A stretch of 64,000 bases of DNA, taken from assembly GCA_900660155.1 (NCBI GenBank), contig CABFPE010000167.1, forward strand, positions 1,235,092-1,299,091, given 5' to 3'. This document shows positions 51,701 to 60,183 of the stretch, one piece after another (within the stretch, counting starts at the first letter, position 1; the number at the start of each line of letters is the position of its first letter). The translations under genes were made by a program, and so were the position numbers. The notes below the pieces were generated by a model, which saw only the letters and a list, made by a program, of their open reading frames with translations, made no database searches and was not told the DNA's origin. Source of the DNA: Hofstenia miamia. Taxonomy: Eukaryota > Xenacoelomorpha > Acoela > Hofsteniidae.

Positions 51701-52083
51701 TTAGAGTAAGGTCTATATTTCGCGTCATTTGGCTATTAAAAATCTCACTTATTCGACGCACTGTTTACAAAACTCCGAATGAAGAATAAAGCAAAATTAA
51801 CATTATGAAAATTCAGTTAAGAAAAAAGCATACCTTTCGATTCTGTATTGGAAATTGACTGTGATTTATTTGTTGGTGGCGTATTTTTACTAACCATTGG
51901 CTTAGATGGCTGCTGAGGCCTAATTGAGCTGATTGCATTACTACCAGGCTTAGATGATATAACTGCTGTTCCAGTAGAAAGGAGACTACGAGGATTATTT
52001 TGCATGTAACCGCCATAATTACCACCTCGAGAATTTCCACGACGAGGCTGTGGATAATACGCTGATTGAAAGCCCCGATACAT
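39732..52083 (-). CDS. NONO: DBHS-family RNA-binding protein (NONO/SFPQ/PSPC1; insect NonA)
   Basis: Nine coding exons (52083-51834, 47802-47653, 47611-47207, 46625-46399, 44973-44823, 44751-44499, 42966-42770, 42632-42298, 39767-39732) join in phase to about 667 codons, close to SFPQ and NonA in length. Residues 1-300 are RGG and Pro/Gln/Asn-rich. RRM1 starts near 303 with RNP2 LFVAGL and RNP1 KWFAFITM. RRM2 spans about 374-455, and NOPS follows (DEEEGLSDNNARW, PPRFIERGSFE). A charged coiled coil runs to about 620, then a Pro-rich tail. Family members are nuclear, dimerise through NOPS and the coiled coil, bind RNA and build paraspeckle-like complexes. All introns are GT-AG. The family call is firm. 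The first and last exons are less so, because UTRs and transcript evidence are not available. Confidence 0.93.
39768..42297 (-). other. Inferred DBHS intron 8 (about 2.5 kb)
   Basis: AT-rich, with no recognisable exon or transposase. It contains a hAT-type word CAGTGACGTCGCTAG near 40,830 without a matching partner end. Confidence 0.45.
42298..42632 (-). CDS. NONO: DBHS exon 8 (coiled coil and Pro-rich tail)
   Basis: The acceptor ATTTAG ends at 42633, chosen because it keeps phase 1 from exon 7. Upstream in-frame sequence is open but intron-like. Encodes LQQREEALKKLEMMRQSDSD, further charged helix, then a Pro-rich tail (PPQPPIPNPADSAIPTPAPG). The donor CAG/GTAAGC is at 42298/42297, phase 0. 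Confidence 0.9.
42633..42769 (-). other. DBHS intron 7 (137 bp)
   Basis: Short intron between coiled-coil exons. It is open in one frame for most of its length, so retention would extend the protein in a shifted frame before a stop. Confidence 0.8.
42770..42966 (-). CDS. NONO: DBHS exon 7 (NOPS and start of coiled coil)
   Basis: Encodes REYPPRFIERGSFEMDICLK and then the Gln/Glu/Arg-rich helix EKQQRDNLELQLKESRDRLR. The NOPS signature PPRF...GSFE is clear. The donor is G/GTTGTT at 42770/42769. Confidence 0.95.
43405..43449 (-). ncRNA. Candidate structured RNA element, best-paired copy
   Basis: AGCAACG pairs with CGTTGCT (7 bp) and CCTCTT with AAGAGG (6 bp) around a TTGC tetraloop, separated by an asymmetric internal loop. 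An identical copy is at 44031-44075. Strand is assigned to the host intron sense by inference. No known RNA family was recognised. Confidence 0.4.
43569..43920. mobile_element. hAT-type MITE (352 bp) inside the hairpin array
   Basis: The left end CAGTTTTGG and the right end CCAACACTG are inverted complements with one difference. The flanks ATAGCAAC and ACAGCAAC are an 8-bp TSD with one mismatch. The interior repeats AAATCCGATTT and its complement. It interrupts a hairpin unit exactly at the 5' stem, so the array predates the insertion. Confidence 0.85.
44031..44075 (-). ncRNA. Candidate structured RNA element, second identical copy
   Basis: The same 45-nt sequence and pairing as the 43405-43449 copy, within the next repeat unit. 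Confidence 0.4.
44424..44464 (-). ncRNA. Diverged hairpin next to exon-6 splice donor
   Basis: GCAATG pairs with CATTGC and CCTCA with TGAGG. Relative to the array copies, both strands of each stem have changed together, while the internal-loop sides TAT(A)TGCC and TTAAGA are similar. In transcript sense it begins about 33 nt after the exon-6 donor at 44498. No known family recognised. Confidence 0.45.
44499..44751 (-). CDS. NONO: DBHS exon 6 (RRM2 and start of NOPS)
   Basis: Encodes GFSRFGDLESAVVACDDKG, LNYGLVEFKQKKKADACIKL and VQPISVEPVESKDEEEGL, the body of RRM2 and the acidic start of NOPS. The donor GTAACT begins at 44498 and is followed about 33 nt later by a conserved hairpin. Confidence 0.95.
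44823..44973 (-). CDS. NONO: DBHS exon 5 (end of RRM1, start of RRM2)
   Basis: Encodes the C-terminal half of RRM1 (KANLDGKTMGTQSRPIRIRF) and RNP2-like VLHLPATVTNELL of RRM2. It is bounded by TTTAG at 44974 and G/GTATTT at 44823. Confidence 0.92.
45881..46321 (+). pseudogene. hAT transposase C-terminal relic (ZMYM1-like), antisense to host gene
   Basis: Frame-shifted pieces read RFDASLDNVKSERESRFS, then YNLDTDLLQTEHNVFYFF, then NILAATACSAERSFNSLQRL and NTMDQSIHTHLALLHI. The last two are the characteristic hAT dimerisation region found in ZMYM1-type and KRAB-less hAT proteins. At least two frameshifts and several stops are present. The N-terminal zinc finger and catalytic core are absent, so this is a 3' fragment. 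Confidence 0.85.
46329..46355. repeat. (TA)n microsatellite
   Basis: An uninterrupted TA dinucleotide run immediately follows the hAT relic within intron 4. Confidence 0.95.
46399..46625 (-). CDS. NONO: DBHS exon 4 (start of RRM1)
   Basis: Encodes FGGQNYGGQYEDSPSP, then RRKLFVAGLPPNTKEEELKK and KWFAFITM, giving RNP2 and RNP1 of the first RNA-recognition motif. The donor ATG/GTAAGG at 46399/46398 is phase 0. Confidence 0.93.
46626..47206 (-). other. DBHS intron 3 (581 bp)
   Basis: AT-rich intron carrying the pogo-like MITE. The exon-4 acceptor reads TTTAAG. Confidence 0.8.
46785..46941. mobile_element. pogo/Tigger-like MITE (157 bp) in intron 3
   Basis: The left end is CAGTCAAATCTCGCTACTAT and the inverted right end CAATCAAATCTGACTACTAT, continuing through GCCAC on both. 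Both ends are flanked by TA. Internal copies of TCTCGCTACTATGCCAC give it a repetitive structure. The CAGTCAAA(T/C)CTCGCTA terminus is typical of pogo-type elements. It carries no transposase. Confidence 0.85.
47207..47611 (-). CDS. NONO: DBHS exon 3 (Asn/Gln/Pro-rich)
   Basis: The acceptor is TTATAG at 47612 and the donor AAG/GTATAT at 47207/47206. It encodes 135 codons of low-complexity sequence (PPQPPHFGKQNQPLNSNNQG), followed by a short basic patch RKRNVQ. Confidence 0.85.
47653..47802 (-). CDS. NONO: DBHS exon 2 (Pro/Ser/Thr-rich)
   Basis: The acceptor TTTAG at 47803 opens a 150-bp exon in phase with exon 1. It encodes a Lys/Ser/Pro-rich linker ending PPAPPKISFSKVSN. The donor is GTTAGA at 47652, which begins an intron of only 41 bp. 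Confidence 0.8.
50223..50844 (-). pseudogene. Tc1/mariner-type transposase N-terminal relic with internal tandem duplication
   Basis: The minus-strand frame reads IPENVAAVRASESPRRSTIK and RSLRRILHKDLHMHSYK, then VQELSERD. This is the helix-turn-helix N-terminus of IS630/Tc1/mariner transposases common in arthropods. The catalytic DDE domain is missing: after about RDTHTRTTF the sequence runs into CCGGAATTTATTCCGCACCC, the likely inverted terminal repeat at 50,223, next to a TA. A 227-bp segment is duplicated (50371-50597 and 50598-50827) with almost no differences, repeating the DNA-binding part. Confidence 0.75.
50371..50827. repeat. Recent 227-bp tandem duplication
   Basis: Two head-to-tail copies differ at only a few positions (for example TTTTTT versus TTCTTT near the end). 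There is no N between them, unlike the other direct duplications here, so this one is more likely real. Confidence 0.85.
50858..51243 (-). pseudogene. Internally deleted piggyBac-like element
   Basis: The minus-strand frame from 51201 begins MDNEKILPLLKSIEVESEYD, with an acidic stretch like piggyBac transposase N-termini. After a frameshift near 51,019 it continues KTLWKEQSRIFSRTMVHNIV and TEKPGV, matching the W...R...HNI...PG signature. It then runs directly to a terminal-repeat-like end with the palindrome CCCTGAGTCTCAGGG, beside TTAA at 50854-50857. The catalytic domain is therefore deleted. The far end near 51,243 is degraded and its position approximate. Confidence 0.7.
51834..52083 (-). 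CDS. NONO: DBHS exon 1 (N-terminal RGG region)
   Basis: The ATG at 52083 begins MYRGFQSAYYPQPRRGNSRG, an arginine/glycine-rich start typical of the low-complexity N-terminus of SFPQ-like proteins. The exon ends in AAAG/GTATGC at 51834/51833, phase 1. An upstream non-coding exon cannot be excluded. Confidence 0.8.
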
Positions 52084-52240
52084 CTTAACTAAAATAGCAC
52101 AATTATAAGTTTGAGTTATTTAATACAAATGCACACATTCAATATTCCATAAACATTATAAGCAACATGAACGATAAATGACTAATCCTCATTAGTTTAT
52201 AAAATTTGTCAAATACCGGTCTGTTAAATACAATTTAAAA
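52084..52240 (-). promoter_or_regulatory. Presumed promoter/5' UTR interval of the DBHS gene
   Basis: This short interval lies between the start codon and a foldback element. I see no TATA box or initiator I would defend; it is named only for its position. Confidence 0.3.
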
Positions 52241-52599
52241 TTGGGGGATTTTCACTAAAATTTAAATTTAAATATTTTTAACTAAAAATGTTAAATTTAG
52301 TTTAAATTCTTAAAAAACAAAGCAACCATTAATAAATATTTGCTAAATTTTGCAGTCTTCATATCTCTTTCTTGTTCAGATAATGTCACTATCTTTTGAT
52401 TTTCCAGAAATTTATCTAACAAAATAATAGTTTTATGAATCAAAAGATAGTGACATCATATGAACAAGAAAGAGACAGTTAATTTCAGCATAATTTAGCA
52501 TATATTTTTTATTGGTTTTTTTATTTTTAAGGAATTTAAACGAAGTTAAACATTTTTGGCTAAAAATATTCAAATTTAAATTTTAGTGAAAATCCCCAG
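52241..52599. mobile_element. 360-bp foldback MITE upstream of the DBHS start codon
   Basis: The left arm GGGGATTTTCACTAAAATTT is matched by AAATTTTAGTGAAAATCCCC at the right end, and pairing continues inward for most of the length. The inner ATCTCTTTCTTGTTC...GTCACTATCTTTTGATT is mirrored by AATCAAAAGATAGTGAC...GAACAAGAAAGAGA. The whole element can fold into one long hairpin. It has no coding content. The flanks are AT-rich with TTAA words, but the TSD is not certain. Confidence 0.85.
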
Positions 52600-54975
52600 T
52601 TAAACTTTATGATGCAGTTTATTGAGTGTTTTCAAGTACTCGGAATGTCAGGAACTCCAACTGGAAAGAGCTTGCTAAACTTGATCAGAAAAGCTTGGAT
52701 GAGAAATAATCCAAACTTGAAATTGATCAATAATCAACTTGAAAATACCTTAATGATAAAATTGTTTTAAATTTAAATTTCTTTGTCAATCAGAATTCTT
52801 GCAAAATGAAAGTTTCTATACCCTAAAAAACTCGGAGTTTTAAAAAAATATATCCGAAATTGGAATTTTTTTTCAAAAAATATTCTAACTCAAACTCAAA
52901 AGATAAAAACTCAAACTCAGCCTGAGTAGCTCAAACTTGACTTGAACACCATGGTTTCATTTGAGGTATGCATTTCACTTTCAAATATTAATTCAGTTTA
53001 AAACAGCATAGATTTATTTTATTTACTATTTTAAAAGCAAATAAATATTCCATTCTTATTTATGTTATACATATTTAAGTTTTAGCAATTTGATACAAGG
53101 TAATGATTGCAGTCAGATCCAGTGATTTTGCAATTAGAAAAAACTGGATTAAACGCAAAATTTTCTTCAAAATTACTCAAACTTGAACTCAAATCATGAA
53201 AACTTCAACTCAGAATGAGTAAATTTAACTGGACTCAAAAATTTTATTAAGAATTTAAAAAAGCTGTAGAAGGGTCAGCACCTTAATAAGTATCAAATAT
53301 TGGAAAGTTGTTGAAGCAAAAACATTCAACTCAATGAATATGAAAATATTTCTTCCCATTTAAAAAATTCATTGGTGTAGAATTTTTAGGTGAAAATACT
53401 TTGCATGATTTTGGAACACACACTGTCAAAAATCTTTGTCTAAATGGGTTTGCATTAACTGATTTTTTATCAATTTAAGTGGTTAAACCACTATGTGAAT
53501 GAGCAACATCAGTATCCATTTTAAGATAATTTATATTTGTGTTGAGAAATGTGGTATTCATTTAAAATACCAATTGACCAAAACTACATTTAAATTTTCA
53601 AGTATTATTTTTTGTGGAAATAATATATATAAACAATTTAAGATTATTGTAGTGAATGTGTTATTATTATGACAATTACTTTTTTAAATATTGCAAATGA
53701 AAATGTGACAGACTTTATACTCATTCACTTAAATAAAGGTATGGGACTTATCAACTAGGATTGTTTGATAATTAAGCTAACTGTATAAACACTTTGTAAA
53801 CTTTGTGAATATCATGGCCCTAAAAATAACAGGTTATTTACCACAAGTTTGATGTTTCTATCTAATAAGTACAATAATAGTGTTTTACTTTCTATATAGA
53901 AAGGGGCTATGTTAGTTTAATCAGTTCTAATATATACTCTATATTGTTACAAAAATATAGATAAGATTTAAAGCTATATCATTTTTATATGTATATTGAA
54001 TTACACTTACAGTCTAATAACAATGAATTTCTTTTGTATGCAAAAATTATTTCTAAGAAATATCAAACTCTAAATCAAGTATTCAAATGTTCAAATTTCA
54101 CATCAAGTTTTGAAGGTATTCAAATTTTAAATTTAGATTCTGATACCAATTTAGAGATCAGTAGATATATTTGCTATAGATCAAATGTGCTCAGTGCAAA
54201 ATATTCTTGTATTCAGGCACTTTTTTTAATATTTTTTCTGTATTATTAAAAAGATATTCTGCCTCCTTTGCATTATTACTTTTAATTATTAGGTAGTAGT
54301 CATTAAACATTGCCATTGCACTAATAATAAATTTCTATTTCATCCTCTGTATAAAAAAAACCTTTTTCTTAAATAAAAATAAATAAACAATAAAAACAAT
54401 CTTTTCTAAACAACTATGTAATTAGTTCTAGTAAAAATATGGTGCATTAATTCAGAATATTGTAGAATCAGGGGCTGGGAACTCTACTAACACTACAGAA
54501 CACATTGTCATGGCAGAAAGTTGCAGAATTGACCATATTGTAGCAGCCCCAATTTTAATAAAATTGACATATGAAAAAAACATCAGTAATTAATCTATTT
54601 AACTAGCAACTGTTTAGAAAGCATCCAGGATGACCAATTCATATGGCTTCCAGCCACAGTGCTATCTATGAAAAGAGAAGTTCTTAACTTGTTTGATCAG
54701 TGCTACATATTTGTCTCATAATTAAATATCTATCTCACCACAAAATATATAATTCATTTGTTTTCTTATCTCTCAGCTCACTAAATAATAGCATGTAATT
54801 TTGATAACATGTTTATTTCAATATCTTTTACTTTATACTCTACATGTTATCAAATTTGTTTACACTGAAGTGACATCATAATGTAAAGTCACTCGGGGAA
54901 TTTTTGTGTTTATTATTCATTTTTATTTTTGATTGTATTAACGTCATTCTGACGTCACATTAATTTCGAGATTAG
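52600..54975. other. AT-rich non-coding stretch with decayed ACTCAAACT repeats
   Basis: Between 52,640 and 53,260 the words AACTCAAACT, TTGAACTCAAA and GACTTGAAC recur in both strands, suggesting one or two old repeat copies. The remainder shows no gene. An 86-codon AT-rich frame at 53,989-54,249 has no motif. Confidence 0.45.
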
Positions 54976-54979
54976 AATT

Positions 54980-57165
54980 TCAAAAGCTAGTTATGTCCCC
55001 TCAATGGTGCTATTATGTGTTGCTCAAATTTAATTCATGAGGGAAAAATATAACATGAACAGCTAATGCTTAATTTCGATTGTAAACAAAGACAGGTAAT
55101 TATTTAGTATTTTGAAGGTGTATAAATTGAGTAGCAATGTCGAGAAGTGTCAATAGATTTTATCTAGCCTCAATTTTTGTTTACTTTTCTCTACATTACT
55201 TTGATGGTTAATTTTTGATTATGAATATAATTGCTTAAGCTCGGCAACAATTTGTTAATGTGATATAACTAGACTTGACTGTTCACTATTTAGGTGATGA
55301 AGCCATGCAGCAATTTCTCTAATGATCAATAATGGGCATCTGCCTGAAGCTGATCTCCACATCCAGTTTCACCAATCCTCTGATGATCCATTTGGTTGAG
55401 TACCACACCTCAGCTCATCAATACAGCTTATGTGTACCCTATCCTAGCTCAGTGCATACTCAAGACATGACACAATTCAACTTAAACTCTATTTTGTAAA
55501 AGTGTTTTATCTGTTTGCAACCTGACTTGTTACTAGCTGCTAATTTAATATTACATTTAGCCATTACCAAAATATATTGGCGTTTCTAAATACATTAATA
55601 TTGAGCAGCTTCCTAACCTACATTTATAAATACATGTACAGTAACTTTATCAGTCATTTATCAGTCATTAATTTGGATCTAAAATAGTATTAATATATTT
55701 CCTAGGTTTCAGTTATCCAACCATTTGTTCACAGTTAATTATTTTGAGACATGTATTAAATGATCACTAGTTGGTTAATCAAGAGAAAAACTCCTACACC
55801 TAACTTATGTGCACTTTCATGGTCTGGCACAGGGACCCTTGAATCATTCTCTATGATGGATCCAGACCACTACTAAACACCACTCAATTAGCTCAACATC
55901 ATAGTAAATAATCAAACTGCTATAGTAGAAACAAAATAAGAATTCTGAATAAAATTCTTTATCAATTGCTTACAATGTTTAATTCATATTTCTAGTAATT
56001 CCAGAAAAATACCTGTTGATTTCAAATTTAGACTTTTCTACTGCCAAGATGGTGGCTAAAAATAGTGGAAGTGATTTCACCCCCTCATTTTGCCAAAGTA
56101 TTATTATTGACTGATACTAATGTACTTATTGAATTAGAGTATAAATAGAGCTGAAATTAATTGGAAACTGTTGAAATAAATTCTTTGAAAATCTTATCTT
56201 TAGATTTCATATCAGTTTGCTTATTATTAAATCATGTCAAGCTAAACATTAAATGCAGTAGTAGTGGTTTGGAAACATATCGGGAGCAACTCAAGGGTTC
56301 CTGATCCAAACCATGAACCTGCATTTATGTTAGGTGTACAAATATGAGTTTTTCTCTGTTTAGCTGGCTATTGATTTGATCATTTACATGTACTCAATAA
56401 TTAATATCAGTGAAGAAAGGGCTGGATAGCCTATTGTAGGATATACATATTTTATCTTATAGAACTAGGTGACCTATAATAAACCAATAAAAGACCAAGC
56501 ATGTATTATGTTATTTAAATGTAAGGTAGGAAGCTGCAAGGTATTATGTAACTTATCTTAATTAATTTAATTAAAGCCAATAATTTTCAGTAATGGCTAA
56601 AGCATAGTTATTAAGCAGCTAGTGACATTGCCAGGTTGTGAAGTGACATAGAAACACAATACAAATTGAGTTTAAGTCAGTTACAATCAACATTGAGAAC
56701 TGCACTGAGCTAGGATATGGAACACATAAGAACTTTGTTGAGCTGAGGTTGGGAGTTATCTACTTCAATGATGGAAACACAAATGAGGCAATGCAGAGAT
56801 AAGAGGTGTCCAGAGGCCACCTGAACATCCATCACAGAGAAGGGCTATGATGGTGAAGTACCTAAACAGTATTCAGTTATTTCAGTTAAACAAAGGTTAA
56901 CAGAAATACATGCAACAATTAGCTAATATGCATACATCCCTACCAGTGTAGAACAGGGAGCAGTCATTTAGAGAATCACTTAACCTACATCAATCCTTGG
57001 TAGCAGATGCTACACTAATCTCTCATTTCTGACATATATTGTTTCTTAGTTGCATAATACAAATAAATCTAAATTAATCCAATTGATCTAAATACAATAT
57101 TTCTAATCATTGTTTCTTCAATCTTATTCTCCCTTTGCTCAATATTTGCAGCTTATTTTTGGTTT
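54980..57165. repeat. Diverged palindrome of about 2.2 kb (arms about 1 kb)
   Basis: Sequence left of about 56,075 is mirrored as inverted complement to its right. Matched landmarks are CTAGCTCAGTGCA (55,450) with TGCACTGAGCTAG (56,702), GCAGCTTCCTAACC (55,606) with GGTAGGAAGCTGC (56,526), and ACACCTAACTTATG (55,796) with CATTTATGTTAGGTGT (56,323). Pairing is strong from about 55,280 to 56,880 and plausible to the quoted ends. By eye identity is roughly 70%, with many small indels, so the duplication is old. The right arm abuts the 3' end of the retroelement, suggesting that the arms are LTR-like sequences in inverted orientation. Confidence 0.75.
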
Positions 57166-57174
57166 ATTTGGATG

Positions 57175-57200
57175 ATGCTACATGCCCTCCTCAGCTTGCA
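57175..57200 (-). other. Possible polypurine tract and LTR start
   Basis: On the minus strand GAGGAGGGCA is followed by TGTAGC. A purine run directly before TG is the usual 3' LTR boundary. It lies about 150 bp beyond the last recognisable codons of the third reading frame. No second LTR is in the window to confirm it. Confidence 0.35.
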
Positions 57201-57353
57201 TTATTTTTAGCAAAGCTCACTCTCAAAAGTAAAAAATGTGCCTGCCTTCCAAATTATCAATTCCACCTGTTGATAAGCTCATGTGGTTATTTCAAATTCG
57301 ACTTGTTTTGTCATCTTCAAGACTGCTTCTCATTCAGTTGTTACTGTATTTGC

Positions 57354-60183
57354 TTATTTTAAGAATTTTGCCTCTTGAATGTCCTCTGCTATTGGCGTAA
57401 TTTCTCTTAGTTCATTGATTTTCTGTGAGAATATTTTGTAGTACTTCTGATATAATTGTATTCCTTTGATTCCTATCATTAATATCATTTGCACATCAGC
57501 CCTGCTCATATGTGCTAAGTATCCTCTGATCTGATTATCATGGTAGAAGAACATAAATACCTTTCTTAGACTGTGGGTATTTGCTACGTCCTTATAGAAG
57601 AAACTAATGTTGTCTCTTACTTCTTTTTCACTTATGTCATTTGGATCATTCTTGTTGATTCACATCATCATTACAATTTCAACTCTTTTTGTCACATCAT
57701 AGTAACAGTACTTTCTCTCCTAGATGTCTGTCCATACAATGTTGTTCACCCAGAGAATAGCATTATTGCTTTTGGAGTGCAGCTTTCTATCTCTTTCCTC
57801 AGATCTTGTAGTTGTATATTGATAGGTTTCCCTCATGTGTACAATTGGTATGGTGTTATCATACCTTCAATGTATACTCTCTCTCTGTTATCATTCTTCA
57901 ACATTATTTCTTTTGATTTCTTATAGTTGTTGCATTCTACTATAGCCTTTGCCTTCTTCTCTGTGTTCACATATGACTTATACTCATGCAAGAAGGTTTT
58001 CATGACTTTAACTTCTTTTGGCAGTCTCCAGCATGGGAGGACCATTGGTATCACAATCATTTCTGGTGCTGTGCAGATTAAGATCTTCATTTCAATTTGT
58101 CTTTCAATGTGTGGATATGGGCCTTCCGTTGTTGGTGCCATTGCTAGGCCTATTGTTGTGGGGTAATTCATTTTTGCTTCAAAGATGGTGTTCCAGAATG
58201 CTTGAGTGAGTCCCCTTCTACTTAGTTTTAATCATATTTCTTCTTTGATGTCTATTCTTGCTGTTATGCATTCAACATCTACTGCTAACTGGTTGTATGG
58301 TTTTAACAATTCTTCCAGTTCCATTCTTGTAAATGCTTCCATAAACATCAACTTCATTGTCACCACTGTTTGTTGTTCTCTAATGTTTTGGAAGTTCCTT
58401 TCTTTAATATCTCTGGTTTCTCTAGTGACTTTTATTTCAACTAGGAACTGTTCATCATCAGTATCAATCCATTCAATTGTTCTTGCTGGGCTCACTTCTC
58501 CCCACTTCTCTATGTTTATCCTGTTGATTGTCTGCTGCGTTTTGGGAGACAACAATAACTGTGAGGATGTTAACAACTCCTCCTCTTCCATCATCTCCCT
58601 CTGTGTTTTTGTGACCATCTTGCAGACCTCCACTGGTTCTGTTATTCCTCCTTTTTTCATCATTTCCACACTCTGTATAATTTTTGTAAATGTGCATCAT
58701 GGGCTGTCTTGTTCATATCTTTCCATTTTGCGTTCTAGGGTCTTCTGAACATTTTTTAGTACTGCTGTTTTTCTGATTTCTTCTGTGCTTGCAAGTTTCT
58801 GTTTAATAATTTTCCTTGTAGTTATCCACGGTTGGTTTTCCATTTGCCTCAATCGTGTTTCTGATGTTGCTCCCCACATATATTTTTTCATTGGTTCGTC
58901 GAATATCATGATTTTGCTTGGACATATCCCTGTTTTGTTAGCTATATCTATTATTGACATTTTCCCCATCAGGCTCTCATTCATTATCATATAGCTGAGT
59001 ATTTTCTCCATTGTATGTACTGGCTTTTCTGATTTGTTTCGTGACTCCAACCTTTCAATGTGGCCTTTTAGTAACCAATTTTTTGTTTGTGTGTTGAATA
59101 GAGCCATTGCTATTTCAAATTTTTTCACTTTTGCTAACTTGTGTCTGATGTGCCACAAAATTGGAAGTTTTAGTTTAGCCTCTTTGGTTGTGAATATTGC
59201 TAATATCCATGCTGTTGTTCTGAAGCAGATTTCTGGTGCATTTTTGTCTTTGAATATTAACTGTTTGAAATACTTTTTGGTATTTAGCTTGTAGGCTTTG
59301 TTCACCTCTGTCAATGCTAGTTCTACCAATTTGTGGAACTTTTGTGATGGCGCCTTGATTTTTATTTCTGGCCAACTCTCCTCCACCTTTTGTTGCAGTT
59401 TCATATTTTTCCATATTTTCTGGATCTGTTGTAAATGCTCCTGCTGTTGTGTTAGGCTACATTTTTTAAATAGCATGTTAGCCTTTTCTATGCCATCTGT
59501 GTCTGCCATCAGCTCGATCATTTTCATTTGTTTGTAGAGATCAATTGCAATGAATGGGTCTACCATTATTCTATAAATCTGCGCCCAGTAATCTATTTGT
59601 AGATTGAATCAAATTAGTTCTGGGATGGTTGTGCCTTCTGGTGTTTTCTCCCAAGGGAAGATATTTTCTGTTTGCATGCATGAATCTAGTAGGTGTCTCA
59701 GGATGTCATTGATTGTTGACCTTGTGATTTTTCCTACTCTCACCTTCTTCACTTTTGCCATTTGTAGTCTTTCATTGATCTTCTTCTCCAGATTTTTTGT
59801 GTATTCTTTTTCCTTCAATATGTGTATGATTGTCAGATTTTCCTCATCCATGTTTATTTCCAGCATCTCTGCTATTTTTCCCTGTAGGCTATTATAGCTT
59901 GCATTGTCTTCAGTGTGAACTCTTTGTCAAATACAATGTGCACTGTGCCTTGCATATATGGTCTTTCCAATGTTTCATTCATTTATTGTGGGTAGCTTAT
60001 AATCACATTTACTTTCAGTCTGTTGTTGGCAATGAGCACTATCAGTAAATTTTTTCCTTCAAGTTTTGCGACTTTCCTTATGTGTGCTTTTGTTTCCAGG
60101 GATAATTTTGCAAATGCATTTTAATGCATTTTTGATGTTCCAATAAAATAGGGGTGTAATGTTTCTCCATCAATTTTAGACAT
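57354..60183 (-). pseudogene. Third reading frame of the retroelement, unknown function
   Basis: From an ATG near 60183 (MSKIDGETLHPYFIGTSKMH) the minus strand encodes about 900 codons with few interruptions: one TAA near 60,120, one near 59,985, a frame change near 59,885, four in-frame TGA codons in the long central part, and a final frame change before 57,554. The peptide is lysine-rich, largely helical in appearance and nearly cysteine-free. It has no signal peptide, membrane anchor or furin-like site, so it does not look like an envelope protein. I recognise no capsid, protease or zinc-knuckle motif. Its position downstream of pol and matching state of decay imply that it belongs to the element. 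Confidence 0.6.

Larger units (their letters stand above)
47803..51833 (-). other. DBHS intron 1 (4.0 kb)
   Basis: The largest intron. It contains the mariner-type and piggyBac-type relics at 50.2-51.25 kb. The rest (47.8-50.2 and 51.25-51.83 kb) is AT-rich with no recognised exon. First-intron regulatory sites could be present but are not identifiable by eye. Confidence 0.75.

Noticed and set aside
57833..59866. Stop-codon recoding (TGA as an amino acid) in the third frame
   Set aside because: TGA alternates with CGA and CAA at equivalent repeat positions, TGG is also used, and pol carries TAG and TAA stops, so mutation decay is sufficient.
57573..59897. Several plus-strand frames rich in Leu/Ile/Phe/Cys that look like membrane proteins
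   Set aside because: They are antisense shadows of the lysine-rich third frame of the retroelement.
57354..60183. Envelope gene of an infectious retroelement
   Set aside because: No signal peptide, transmembrane anchor, cleavage site or cysteine pattern is visible.
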